Source of the DNA: a virus
DNA length: 48,370 bases
Virus record (IMG/VR): IMGVR_UViG_3300034375_012269
Location: 1-48,370 of that record
Direction: 5' to 3' (one strand)
Positions 39,829 through 47,158 of this stretch are shown here, piece by piece. A model generated the notes under the pieces. That model was not told the DNA's origin. It saw only the letters and a program-made list of their open reading frames with translations, and searched no databases. The stretch's first letter is position 1; each line of letters begins with the position of its first letter. The position numbers and the translations under genes are program-made.

Positions 39829-42495
39829 ATGCCAATTAACTTAGCATCTCCTGGAATCAGAGTAAGAGAAGTTGATTTAACAGCTGGTAGAGTTGATCCA
39901 ACATCGGATGCTATCGGTGGTTTAGTTGCTCCCTTTGCCAGAGGTCCAGTAGAAGACCCAATTCTAATTAGAAACGAAAACGATCTATTGAATGTATTTT
40001 CAGGACCCTCTCCTGTTGATAAGCACTATGAGAGTTGGATGACAGCATCCTCTTTCTTAGCATATGGTTCTCAATTAAGAGTATTGAGATCTGATAGCGA
40101 CAATCTTAAAAATGCTAATGACCAAGGTGTATCATTAAAAGTTAAGAGCACTGACGATTATAACTTTAAGGGTTATGATGAAACCCCAATTACTGGAGCA
40201 ACTGTAATTGCAAGAAATCCAGGTTCTTGGGCAAACGGAGTTAAAGTTGCTATTATTGACTCGTATGCAGACCAAATTTTAAGTCTTAATACCGTTACTG
40301 CTGCAGATGTTGGTATTGGTGTTTCTCAATCTGCCGCCGGAAAAGTGTTAGCAGGTGCAGGATCAACTTCTTTACTTGACGGATACTTTAAAGGAATTAT
40401 TACTGGTGTTGATGTTACTGCAAACACCGCCAGTGTTAAATTTGTTTCTCACGTTTCTGCCGCAGGAACTGAAACTGCAGTTGATTATACTCAGAATGCC
40501 ATTTACAAGTTTAGTACAGGTAGTGCTTCACTGACTGTTAACGCTGGTGCAGCAACAACATCAGCAACTGTAACTAGATCTTCTCTCGAAAGCACAGCAG
40601 TTTCTGCTGGAGTTGGAACTGCAATTGATTCATTCTATTTGGAAACATCAACAATTCTTGATGAGGCAGGTTCTGCCGATTTAGCATCCGGATCAACTTC
40701 ACTTTCTGTAGATTCCGTATCAGGAATTTCAACGGGTGCAGACAAATATCTTTTACTTGGAAATGAGATTATTGGTCTTTCCACTGCACAAATTTCAGGA
40801 AATACAATTACCAGTGTTGAAAGAGGTCAATTTGGAACATCTGCTGCAACACATACTGACGAATCAACAGTAAAACATTTAACTAGATATGCAGACGTTG
40901 GTACTTTAAGTACTGCTATCGATACCGATGACACTGTAATTGGAATTACGACCACTGCAGATATTACATCTAAAGTAAATGCTGGCGGAATTCTTCGATT
41001 AAATGATGCAGAATACGTACTGGTTGGTTCATTCCTTAGTGGCGGAACAACTTCAATAAGAGATGTAACTTCACAAACAGATTGGTTTGATAATCAAACC
41101 TATGAAGTTGATACACGCGGAACAACTCAAAAGTGGAATTCAATTGCACCAAGACCACAAACATCTACTTTTGCTGCATCAAGAGGATCTAGATTTGATG
41201 AAATTCATATTGTTGTTATTGATGGTGAAGGTAAAATTACTGGAAATGAAGGAACTATCCTAGAGAAACATATCGGACTTTCTAAAGCATCTGATGCTAT
41301 TGTTTCTGCAGGATCTCCACTTCATTGGAGAAAGTATATTTATAATAATTCATCTACAATTTTTGCTGGCGGAGAACCAACAGGAACAGTTGCAACTGGA
41401 TTTAGTTCTGGATTTACTGCAGTAACTGATTTTGGTTGGGATCAAGATGTTTTGGAAGCAGATGGAACCGCAGTTATTTACGGTGCTATTGGTACAAAAA
41501 ATTTAATTCTATCTGCAGGAAAAAATTATGATGGAAATTCTACCGATAATGTAGCAGGTGCATACACGGTTACTGTTGGCGACTTATCCTCCGGTTATGA
41601 CATCCTTAAAAATAAAGAACTCTATAACATAGATTTCTTAATTATGGGAGCAGCAAATCATGGAAAGGAAGAATCTCAAGCACTGGCAAATAAATTAATT
41701 GAAGTTGCAGAATCTAGACAAGATGCACTTGCATTTATTTCTCCATATAGAGGGGCATTCTTAAATGATACCTCTACAGGACAAAGTGTTAATATGTACT
41801 CTGGAGATCAAATTACTAAAAATATTTTAGATTTCTATGGTCCAATAACCTCTTCATCTTATGCAATTTTTGATAGTGGTTATAAGTACATGTATGATAG
41901 ATTTAATAAGGTCTTTAGATATGTTCCATTAAATGGAGATATTGCTGGACTTTGTGCTAGAAATGATATAAATGCTTTCCCATGGGTTTCTCCCGCAGGA
42001 ACTGCAAGAGGTTCTATTTTAAATGCAGTAAAATTAGCATACAATCCAGACCAAGAACAAAGAGATACACTTTATTCAAATAGAATTAATCCGGTCATGG
42101 TTAATGCTGGTGGAGGAATTATTCTCTTTGGCGATAAAACTGGAATTAGTAGAGCATCTGCTTTTGATAGAATTAATGTTCGCAGATTGTTTATTTACAT
42201 GGAAGATGCAATCTCTGCTGCTGCAAGAGATCAACTTTTCGAATTTAACGATGAAATTACAAGAGCAAATTTTGTAAACATTATTGAACCTTTCCTTAGA
42301 ACTATTCAAGCTCAAAGAGGAATCTTTGACTTCAGAGTTATTTGTGACGAAACAAATAATACTGGAGCAGTGGTTGATAATAATGAATTTGTTGCTGACA
42401 TTTATGTTCAACCAGCAAGATCAATCAACTTTATTGGTCTCAATTTTATTGCCACCAGAACTGGTGTTGCATTTGAAGAAGTAGTTGGTGTTTAA
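39829..42495 (+). CDS. gp18: Contractile tail sheath protein gp18
   Basis: The product is 888 aa (T4 gp18: 659). The N-terminus (LASPGIRVREVDLTAG, MTASSFLAYGSQLRVLRS) and the C-terminus (KYMYDRFNKVFRYVPLNGDIAGLCARND, GILFGDKTG-type segment, FDRINVRRLFIYMED, NNEFVADIYVQPARSINFIGLNFIATRTG) match T4 gp18 well. The extra length is in the surface-exposed middle and includes, at about residues 285-351, a module ending in ERGQFGTSAATHTDESTV like those in the giant protein and the 23504 protein. A good Shine-Dalgarno region precedes it. Forms the contractile sheath that drives DNA delivery. Confidence 0.95.
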   Translation: MPINLASPGIRVREVDLTAGRVDPTSDAIGGLVAPFARGPVEDPILIRNENDLLNVFSGPSPVDKHYESWMTASSFLAYGSQLRVLRSDSDNLKNANDQGVSLKVKSTDDYNFKGYDETPITGATVIARNPGSWANGVKVAIIDSYADQILSLNTVTAADVGIGVSQSAAGKVLAGAGSTSLLDGYFKGIITGVDVTANTASVKFVSHVSAAGTETAVDYTQNAIYKFSTGSASLTVNAGAATTSATVTRSSLESTAVSAGVGTAIDSFYLETSTILDEAGSADLASGSTSLSVDSVSGISTGADKYLLLGNEIIGLSTAQISGNTITSVERGQFGTSAATHTDESTVKHLTRYADVGTLSTAIDTDDTVIGITTTADITSKVNAGGILRLNDAEYVLVGSFLSGGTTSIRDVTSQTDWFDNQTYEVDTRGTTQKWNSIAPRPQTSTFAASRGSRFDEIHIVVIDGEGKITGNEGTILEKHIGLSKASDAIVSAGSPLHWRKYIYNNSSTIFAGGEPTGTVATGFSSGFTAVTDFGWDQDVLEADGTAVIYGAIGTKNLILSAGKNYDGNSTDNVAGAYTVTVGDLSSGYDILKNKELYNIDFLIMGAANHGKEESQALANKLIEVAESRQDALAFISPYRGAFLNDTSTGQSVNMYSGDQITKNILDFYGPITSSSYAIFDSGYKYMYDRFNKVFRYVPLNGDIAGLCARNDINAFPWVSPAGTARGSILNAVKLAYNPDQEQRDTLYSNRINPVMVNAGGGIILFGDKTGISRASAFDRINVRRLFIYMEDAISAAARDQLFEFNDEITRANFVNIIEPFLRTIQAQRGIFDFRVICDETNNTGAVVDNNEFVADIYVQPARSINFIGLNFIATRTGVAFEEVVGV

Positions 42496-42531
42496 TTTAT
42501 TTTTTATTAACGACACACGGAGAAAAAAACA

Positions 42532-43119
42532 ATGGCACTAAGAACAATCTCAGAGTTTAAAAACAAATTAACAGGTGGAGGAGCAAGACCAAATCTATTT
42601 GAAGTTGAATTGGCATTTCCATCCGATTCCCAACTACAATTAGCACTTCCCGAAGGAGCAAAGGATTTTGATAGATTTATGGTTAAGGGTGCTGCTCTTC
42701 CGGCATCCAATATTGGTCCAATTGAAATTCCATTCAGAGGAAGAATTTTAAAAGTTGCTGGCGACAGAACATTTGACACATGGACTGTTACTATTATTAA
42801 TGATACTAGTTTCCTACTTAGAGATAGGTTTGAAAGATGGATGAATCACATCAACAGACATGATGATGCAAGTGGTTTAGTCGATCCTTCTTCCTATATG
42901 GTTGATGCATATGTAAAACAATTGGATCGTGGTGGAGAAACTTTAAGAAGATATAGATTCTATGATGTTTTTCCAACTAATCTTTCTCAAATTGATCTTT
43001 CATATGAGACTACTGATGCAATTGAAGAATTCACTGTAGAATTCCAAGTTCAGTGGTGGGAAGCACTCGACCAAAGCAATAATAGTGTATTTGGTTCAAG
43101 AACATCTGGTGAGGGTTGA
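42532..43119 (+). CDS. gp19: Tail tube protein gp19
   Basis: The product is 195 aa (T4 gp19: 163). Features seen: ALRTISEFKNKLTGGGARPNLFEVELAFP at the start, FMVKGAALPASNIGPIEIPFRGRILKVAGDRTFDTWTVTIIND in the middle and LSYETTDAIEEFTVEFQVQWWE at the end, the normal order in T4-like tube proteins. It builds the inner tube through which DNA passes. It follows gp18 by 36 nt with AGGAG-like spacing (CGGAGA) and is followed by a hairpin and a new late promoter. Confidence 0.94.
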   Translation: MALRTISEFKNKLTGGGARPNLFEVELAFPSDSQLQLALPEGAKDFDRFMVKGAALPASNIGPIEIPFRGRILKVAGDRTFDTWTVTIINDTSFLLRDRFERWMNHINRHDDASGLVDPSSYMVDAYVKQLDRGGETLRRYRFYDVFPTNLSQIDLSYETTDAIEEFTVEFQVQWWEALDQSNNSVFGSRTSGEG

Positions 43120-43120
43120 T

Positions 43121-43144
43121 ATTCTTGATTTCAAAGTCAAGAAT
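43121..43144 (+). terminator. Hairpin between gp19 and gp20
   Basis: ATTCTTGA (43121-43128) pairs with TCAAGAAT (43137-43144), 2 nt after the gp19 stop. The bases after it (TATTTG) are only a weak T-tract. It lies just ahead of the gp20 late promoter, so it probably ends the gp18-gp19 message or protects its 3' end. Confidence 0.55.
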
Positions 43145-43154
43145 TATTTGAGTG

Positions 43155-43162
43155 AATAAATA
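43155..43162 (+). promoter_or_regulatory. Late promoter for gp20 (AATAAATA)
   Basis: AATAAATA lies 27 nt before the gp20 ATG and directly after the gp19 hairpin. Confidence 0.7.
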
Positions 43163-43189
43163 TTAGATATAGAAGTTTAAACTTATAAA

Positions 43190-44839
43190 ATGACAAAACT
43201 TTTTGGTTTTTCTATTGAAAATGTAGATAAAAAATCTAACTCTATAGTCTCCCCCGTTCCTCAAAATAATGAGGACGGGGCAGATTATTATTTGCAGAGT
43301 AGTTTTTATGGTCAATATATTGATATTGAGGGAGTATATAGAACAGAATCCGATTTAATTAAAAGATATAGGGAAATGTCATTGCACCCAGAATGTGATG
43401 GTGCAATTGAAGATGTTGTCAATGAAGCAATCGTAAGTGATTTGTATGATTCTCCTATAGAAATTGAACTTTCTAATGTAAATGCAAGCGATAAAATTAA
43501 GAATGCAATTAGAAAGGAATTCAAATATTTAAAAGAGATCATGGACTTTGATAAAAAGTGCCATGAAATTTTTAGGAACTGGTATATTGATGGTAGACTT
43601 TATTACCACAAAGTTATAGATCTCAAAAAACCTCAAGAAGGAATTAAAGAACTTAGGTATATTGATCCTCTCAAAATGAAATTTGTGAGGCAAGAAAAGA
43701 AAAAACAAAATCCTCTTAGAATTACTGGGTCAACTAATGAGAGTTTAACAAACGAAGATTATCCAGAAATCGAAGAATATTTTGTTTATACTCCATCAAC
43801 TCAAAATAATGTTCCAATTGCAGGAACAAGAAAACAAAAAACAATCAAAATTGCAAAAGATGCAATCACATATTGTACTTCTGGTTTGGTAGATAGAAAT
43901 AAAGGAACAGTTCTTTCTTACCTACACAAAGCAATTAAATCCTTAAATCAACTTCGCATGATTGAGGATTCTTTGGTTATCTATAGATTATCACGCGCAC
44001 CTGAGCGTCGTATTTTCTATATCGATGTTGGTAATCTTCCTAAGGTAAAGGCAGAACAATATCTTCGTGATGTTATGATGCGTTATCGTAATAAAATGGT
44101 ATATAACGCAAATACTGGTGAAGTTCGTGATGATCGCAAATTTATGAGCATGATGGAAGATTTTTGGTTACCTCGCCGTGAAGGTGGTAGAGGAACTGAA
44201 ATTACAACTCTTCCTGGTGGACAAAATCTTGGCGAACTTTCTGATATTGAATATTTCCAGAAAAAACTCTATCGTTCGCTTGGAGTTCCAGAATCCAGAA
44301 TTGCTGCTGAAGGTGGATTCAATCTTGGACGTTCTTCTGAAATTTTAAGAGACGAACTCAAGTTCGCTAAGTTTGTCGGAAGAATGAGGAAGAGATTTGC
44401 AAATCTCTTTAATGATATGCTCAAGACTCAATTGATTTTAAAAAATATTATTGCACCAGAAGATTGGGAAATTTTAAGTGATCATATTCAATATGATTTT
44501 TTATATGATAATCAATTTGCAGAATTAAAAGAGTCTGAATTAATGAATGAAAGACTTGGAACTCTTGCAACCATTGAACCATATATTGGCAAATATTATT
44601 CTGTTGATTATGTAAGACGCAAAATTCTTCGTCAAACTGATCAAGAAATTATTGACATTGATAATCAGATTGAAAAGGAAATTGAAGAAGGTATTATCCC
44701 AGATCCAAATTCAATTGATCCAATTACGGGAGAACCATTACCAGATGATGGCGGCATGATGGGTGATGTTCCTATGGAACCAGACTTAGAATCTCAAGGT
44801 GGTATAACCTCTGCAGATGGAAAAGCTGCTGAAATATAA
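43190..44839 (+). CDS. gp20: Portal vertex protein gp20
   Basis: The product is 549 aa (T4 gp20: 524). Diagnostic stretches: YYLQSSFYGQYIDIEGVYRTESDLIKRYREMSLHPECDGAIEDVVNEAIV, RAPERRIFYIDVGNLPKVKAEQYLRDVMMRYRNKMVY, FWLPRREGGRGTEITTLPGGQNLGELSDIEYF and the YKSLGVPESR-type segment LYRSLGVPESRI. A dodecamer of gp20 forms the DNA channel and starts prohead assembly. From about 43985 codon use changes from AGA to CGT/CGC, at the start of the most conserved region. The acidic, Met-rich C-terminal tail (DGGMMGDVPMEPDLES) is flexible. Confidence 0.96.
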   Translation: MTKLFGFSIENVDKKSNSIVSPVPQNNEDGADYYLQSSFYGQYIDIEGVYRTESDLIKRYREMSLHPECDGAIEDVVNEAIVSDLYDSPIEIELSNVNASDKIKNAIRKEFKYLKEIMDFDKKCHEIFRNWYIDGRLYYHKVIDLKKPQEGIKELRYIDPLKMKFVRQEKKKQNPLRITGSTNESLTNEDYPEIEEYFVYTPSTQNNVPIAGTRKQKTIKIAKDAITYCTSGLVDRNKGTVLSYLHKAIKSLNQLRMIEDSLVIYRLSRAPERRIFYIDVGNLPKVKAEQYLRDVMMRYRNKMVYNANTGEVRDDRKFMSMMEDFWLPRREGGRGTEITTLPGGQNLGELSDIEYFQKKLYRSLGVPESRIAAEGGFNLGRSSEILRDELKFAKFVGRMRKRFANLFNDMLKTQLILKNIIAPEDWEILSDHIQYDFLYDNQFAELKESELMNERLGTLATIEPYIGKYYSVDYVRRKILRQTDQEIIDIDNQIEKEIEEGIIPDPNSIDPITGEPLPDDGGMMGDVPMEPDLESQGGITSADGKAAEI

Positions 44840-44842
44840 ATA
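44835..44842 (+). promoter_or_regulatory. T4-type late promoter for the gp67-like gene
   Basis: TATAAATA exactly, overlapping the gp20 stop and 25 nt before the ATG at 44868. It would serve the prohead core and protease unit 44868-45959. Confidence 0.75.
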
Positions 44843-44867
44843 GAAAATATTACTTTTATTAATTTTC

Positions 44868-45035
44868 ATGGAAGAAATTGTAAATTTAATCGGTTCTGAT
44901 GAGTCAGCATCCGATATTAGTGACAAGATTAAAGATGTTTTATATGCAAAAGCAGCAGAAAAAATTGAAAACATTCGACCTTCTGTCAGCACTGCAATAT
45001 TTGATGATCAACAAGAATCAGAGGATCAAGAATAA
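44868..45035 (+). CDS. gp67: Prohead core protein, gp67-like (55 aa)
   Basis: This short gene sits between gp20 and gp21 exactly where T4 has gp67. The product, MEEIVNLIGSDESASDISDK then IKDVLYAKAAEKIENIRPSV, then an acidic tail (FDDQQESEDQE), matches the layout of T4 gp67 (80 aa): a short helix, an A-x-x-I-x-x-x-K helix and an acidic C-terminus. gp67 is an internal core protein degraded by gp21 during maturation. The stop overlaps the next ATG (TAATG). Short length and low complexity limit certainty. Confidence 0.75.
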   Translation: MEEIVNLIGSDESASDISDKIKDVLYAKAAEKIENIRPSVSTAIFDDQQESEDQE

Positions 45036-45304
45036 TGGCAAGAACTTTATTGTTAGCAGATGAAATTGCTCTTCCAACTACAACTGGAACTGCAACTAGT
45101 TTTTCTGCAGCAACTGTAGTAAGACTTGTGAATACCACCGGAACTGCAGAAATAATTAATGTTGTAGAAACTCAAAGTGGAACTGGTATTGGTTCATTTA
45201 CTATGCTCGGTAATACTACAGAATTGTTAGAGAAAAATGCTTCATATTGTGTTTATGCAAGTGCAGCAACAGTCAAAGGAACAAAAGTAGGATTCACCGG
45301 TTAA
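45035..45304 (+). CDS. Small beta-rich protein (89 aa) in the gp68 position
   Basis: The product starts MARTLLLADEIALPTTTGTAT and is made of short strands (VVRLVNTTGTAEIINVVETQSG, GSFTMLGNTTELLEKNASYCVYAS, VKGTKVGFTG). It is Thr/Ala-rich and resembles small capsid or tail decoration beta proteins rather than the helical T4 gp68 that occupies this place. It overlaps the gp67-like gene by one base and precedes gp21 by 4 nt. Known to me only as hypothetical in cyanophages. Confidence 0.7.
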   Translation: MARTLLLADEIALPTTTGTATSFSAATVVRLVNTTGTAEIINVVETQSGTGIGSFTMLGNTTELLEKNASYCVYASAATVKGTKVGFTG

Positions 45305-45308
45305 TCAA

Positions 45309-45959
45309 ATGAAACTTATCACAGAAGAAGTAACAAACGTACAAATCATCACCGAAGGCAAGGGTGCCAATAAGAAGTTATACATTGAAGGTGTATTTCT
45401 TCAGGGTGATCTGAAAAATCGTAACGGTAGAGTTTACCCAATGGCAACTCTTGAAAGAGAAGTTGATCGTTATTGTGAAACATTTGTAAATAAAGGTCGT
45501 GCTCTTGGAGAACTTGGACATCCTGACGGTCCTACCGTAAATCTTGATCGTGTTTCTCATAAAATTACATCTCTTGTAAAAGAGGGTAGTAATTTTAGGG
45601 GTAAGGCACAAATTCTCAATACTCCAATGGGCAAAATTGCATCTTCGCTTCTCGATGAAGGTGTAATGCTTGGAGTTTCTTCTCGTGGTGTTGGTTCATT
45701 GAGAGAAGATCGTACTGGTTGCAAAGTCGTTGGCGAAGATTTTATGTTAGCAACTGCTGCTGATATCGTTGCCGATCCTTCTGCTCCCGATGCATTTGTA
45801 TCTGGAATTATGGAAGGAAAAGAGTGGGTTTGGGAAGGTGGAATCCTTCGTGAACAACTCGCAGAAAGAACTCAGAAGAGAATTAACACTCTCGTTGATC
45901 AAAAAAGACTTGAAGAACATAAGTTGAACTTATTCAACGAATTTCTCTCAAATCTTTGA
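45309..45959 (+). CDS. gp21: Prohead core protease gp21
   Basis: The product is 216 aa (T4 gp21: 212). It has LYIEGVFLQGDLKNRNGRVYP at 24-44, ALGELGHPDGPTVN at 65-78 with the catalytic His71, and LGVSSRGVGSLRED at 121-134 with the catalytic Ser (124 or 125), then the VADPSAPDAFV segment conserved with T4. It is a herpesvirus-protease-type serine protease that cuts scaffold, capsid and internal proteins after L/I-x-E. Its own C-terminus (LFNEFLSNL) lies past possible self-cleavage sites. Codons include many CGT, in line with strong late expression. Confidence 0.95.
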   Translation: MKLITEEVTNVQIITEGKGANKKLYIEGVFLQGDLKNRNGRVYPMATLEREVDRYCETFVNKGRALGELGHPDGPTVNLDRVSHKITSLVKEGSNFRGKAQILNTPMGKIASSLLDEGVMLGVSSRGVGSLREDRTGCKVVGEDFMLATAADIVADPSAPDAFVSGIMEGKEWVWEGGILREQLAERTQKRINTLVDQKRLEEHKLNLFNEFLSNL

Positions 45960-45961
45960 AT

Positions 45962-45969
45962 TATAAATA
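45962..45969 (+). promoter_or_regulatory. T4-type late promoter for gp22-gp23
   Basis: TATAAATA exactly, right after the gp21 stop and 30 nt before the gp22 ATG. No separate late promoter was found directly ahead of gp23, so this one probably drives both. Confidence 0.75.
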
Positions 45970-45999
45970 AATATAGATTAATACAAAATCTATAATCAA

Positions 46000-47109
46000 A
46001 TGTCCGTTGGTAGCAATTTACAAGAAATGGAAAACGTAGTAACCAAAGGTGCTGCTGCAGCTGAACCAATGCAAAAGTTGTCCCATTCAACACCTGGGCA
46101 ACCTGCAGTGGAAGATCTCGGTGGCCCAACCCCAGAAAACTATAAAGCAGATGACGACTCTGCAAAATTATCAGAACCTAAGATCGCAACTGTCAAAGAC
46201 ATTGTGAACCGAGGTGCTGGTAAAGCAGATCCTATGCCTAAGGGTATGAAGGAAGAAGAAGAAGTCGAAGGCGAAGTAGTTGAAGAGGAAGAGACCACCG
46301 CATCTGCTGAAGAAGTAGTATCCGAAGAGGAATCTACAGAAGAAGCAGAAGTTGTTGCAGAAGAAGAAGCACCTGAAGCAGAGTACAACATCGAAGAAGA
46401 TGTTGAAGCACTTCTTGCTGGTGAAGAACTTTCTGAGGAATTCCAAGATAAAGCACGCACTATCTTTGAAACTGCTATCAAAGCAAAAGTTGCAGAAATT
46501 AAAGAAGAATTATCTGCAAAGTATGATCAAACTCTTGAAGAGCAAGTTCTTTCTATTAAAGAAGAACTGACTGATAGAGTTGATGCATATCTTGAGTATG
46601 TTGCTGAAGAGTGGTTGATCGAAAATCAACTTGCTGTTGAGCACGGACTCAAGACTGAAATGACTGAATCATTCCTCACCGGAATGAAGAGTCTTTTTGA
46701 AGAACATTATGTAACTATCCCTGAAGAGAAATATGATGTACTCTCTACTATGGTAGAGAAATTAGATGAGATGGAAGATAAACTCAACGAGCAAATTAAG
46801 TCTAATATTGCTTTAAATCAAAGATTAGCCGAGTCGGTTGCTGATGTAATCTTCTCCGAGGTCTGCGAAGGTCTGGCACTTTCACAGAAGGAAAAACTCG
46901 CTTCTCTTGCCGAAAATGTTGAGTTTGATAGTGAAGACACCTATCGTGAGAAACTGGTAACTTTGAGAAATTCTTATTTCTCATCAACTGGTACTCAAAG
47001 AGATGAAACAGAGAATATTTCCGAAGAGACTGCTGAAACTACCTATGATTCAGTATCTCCATTGATGGAATCGTATCTCTCTACTTTAACTAGAGTCTCT
47101 AAAAAGTGA
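46000..47109 (+). CDS. gp22: Prohead scaffolding core protein gp22
   Basis: The product is 369 aa, longer than T4 gp22 (269). The N-terminal 80 residues are loop-like with repeated Pro-Met sites (AEPMQKL, ADPMPKG). A Glu-rich block follows (about residues 83-127), then a long helical region typical of scaffolds (ARTIFETAIKAKVAEIKEELSAKYDQTLEEQVLSIKEELTDRVDAYLEYVAEEW, about 148-201). The C-terminus is YLSTLTRVSKK, close in form to other gp22 ends. It fills the prohead and is degraded by gp21. Position between gp21 and gp23 settles the identity. Confidence 0.93.
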   Translation: MSVGSNLQEMENVVTKGAAAAEPMQKLSHSTPGQPAVEDLGGPTPENYKADDDSAKLSEPKIATVKDIVNRGAGKADPMPKGMKEEEEVEGEVVEEEETTASAEEVVSEEESTEEAEVVAEEEAPEAEYNIEEDVEALLAGEELSEEFQDKARTIFETAIKAKVAEIKEELSAKYDQTLEEQVLSIKEELTDRVDAYLEYVAEEWLIENQLAVEHGLKTEMTESFLTGMKSLFEEHYVTIPEEKYDVLSTMVEKLDEMEDKLNEQIKSNIALNQRLAESVADVIFSEVCEGLALSQKEKLASLAENVEFDSEDTYREKLVTLRNSYFSSTGTQRDETENISEETAETTYDSVSPLMESYLSTLTRVSKK

Positions 47110-47158
47110 TTTTTAAATCATAAGTCAAACTAAAACTTTTTTAAGAGGTAAAATTCAA

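Noticed and set aside
46140-46481. 113-aa Ser-rich minus-strand ORF
   Set aside because: The Ser/Thr run is the antisense reading of the Glu-rich block (GAA/GAG) of the gp22 scaffold.
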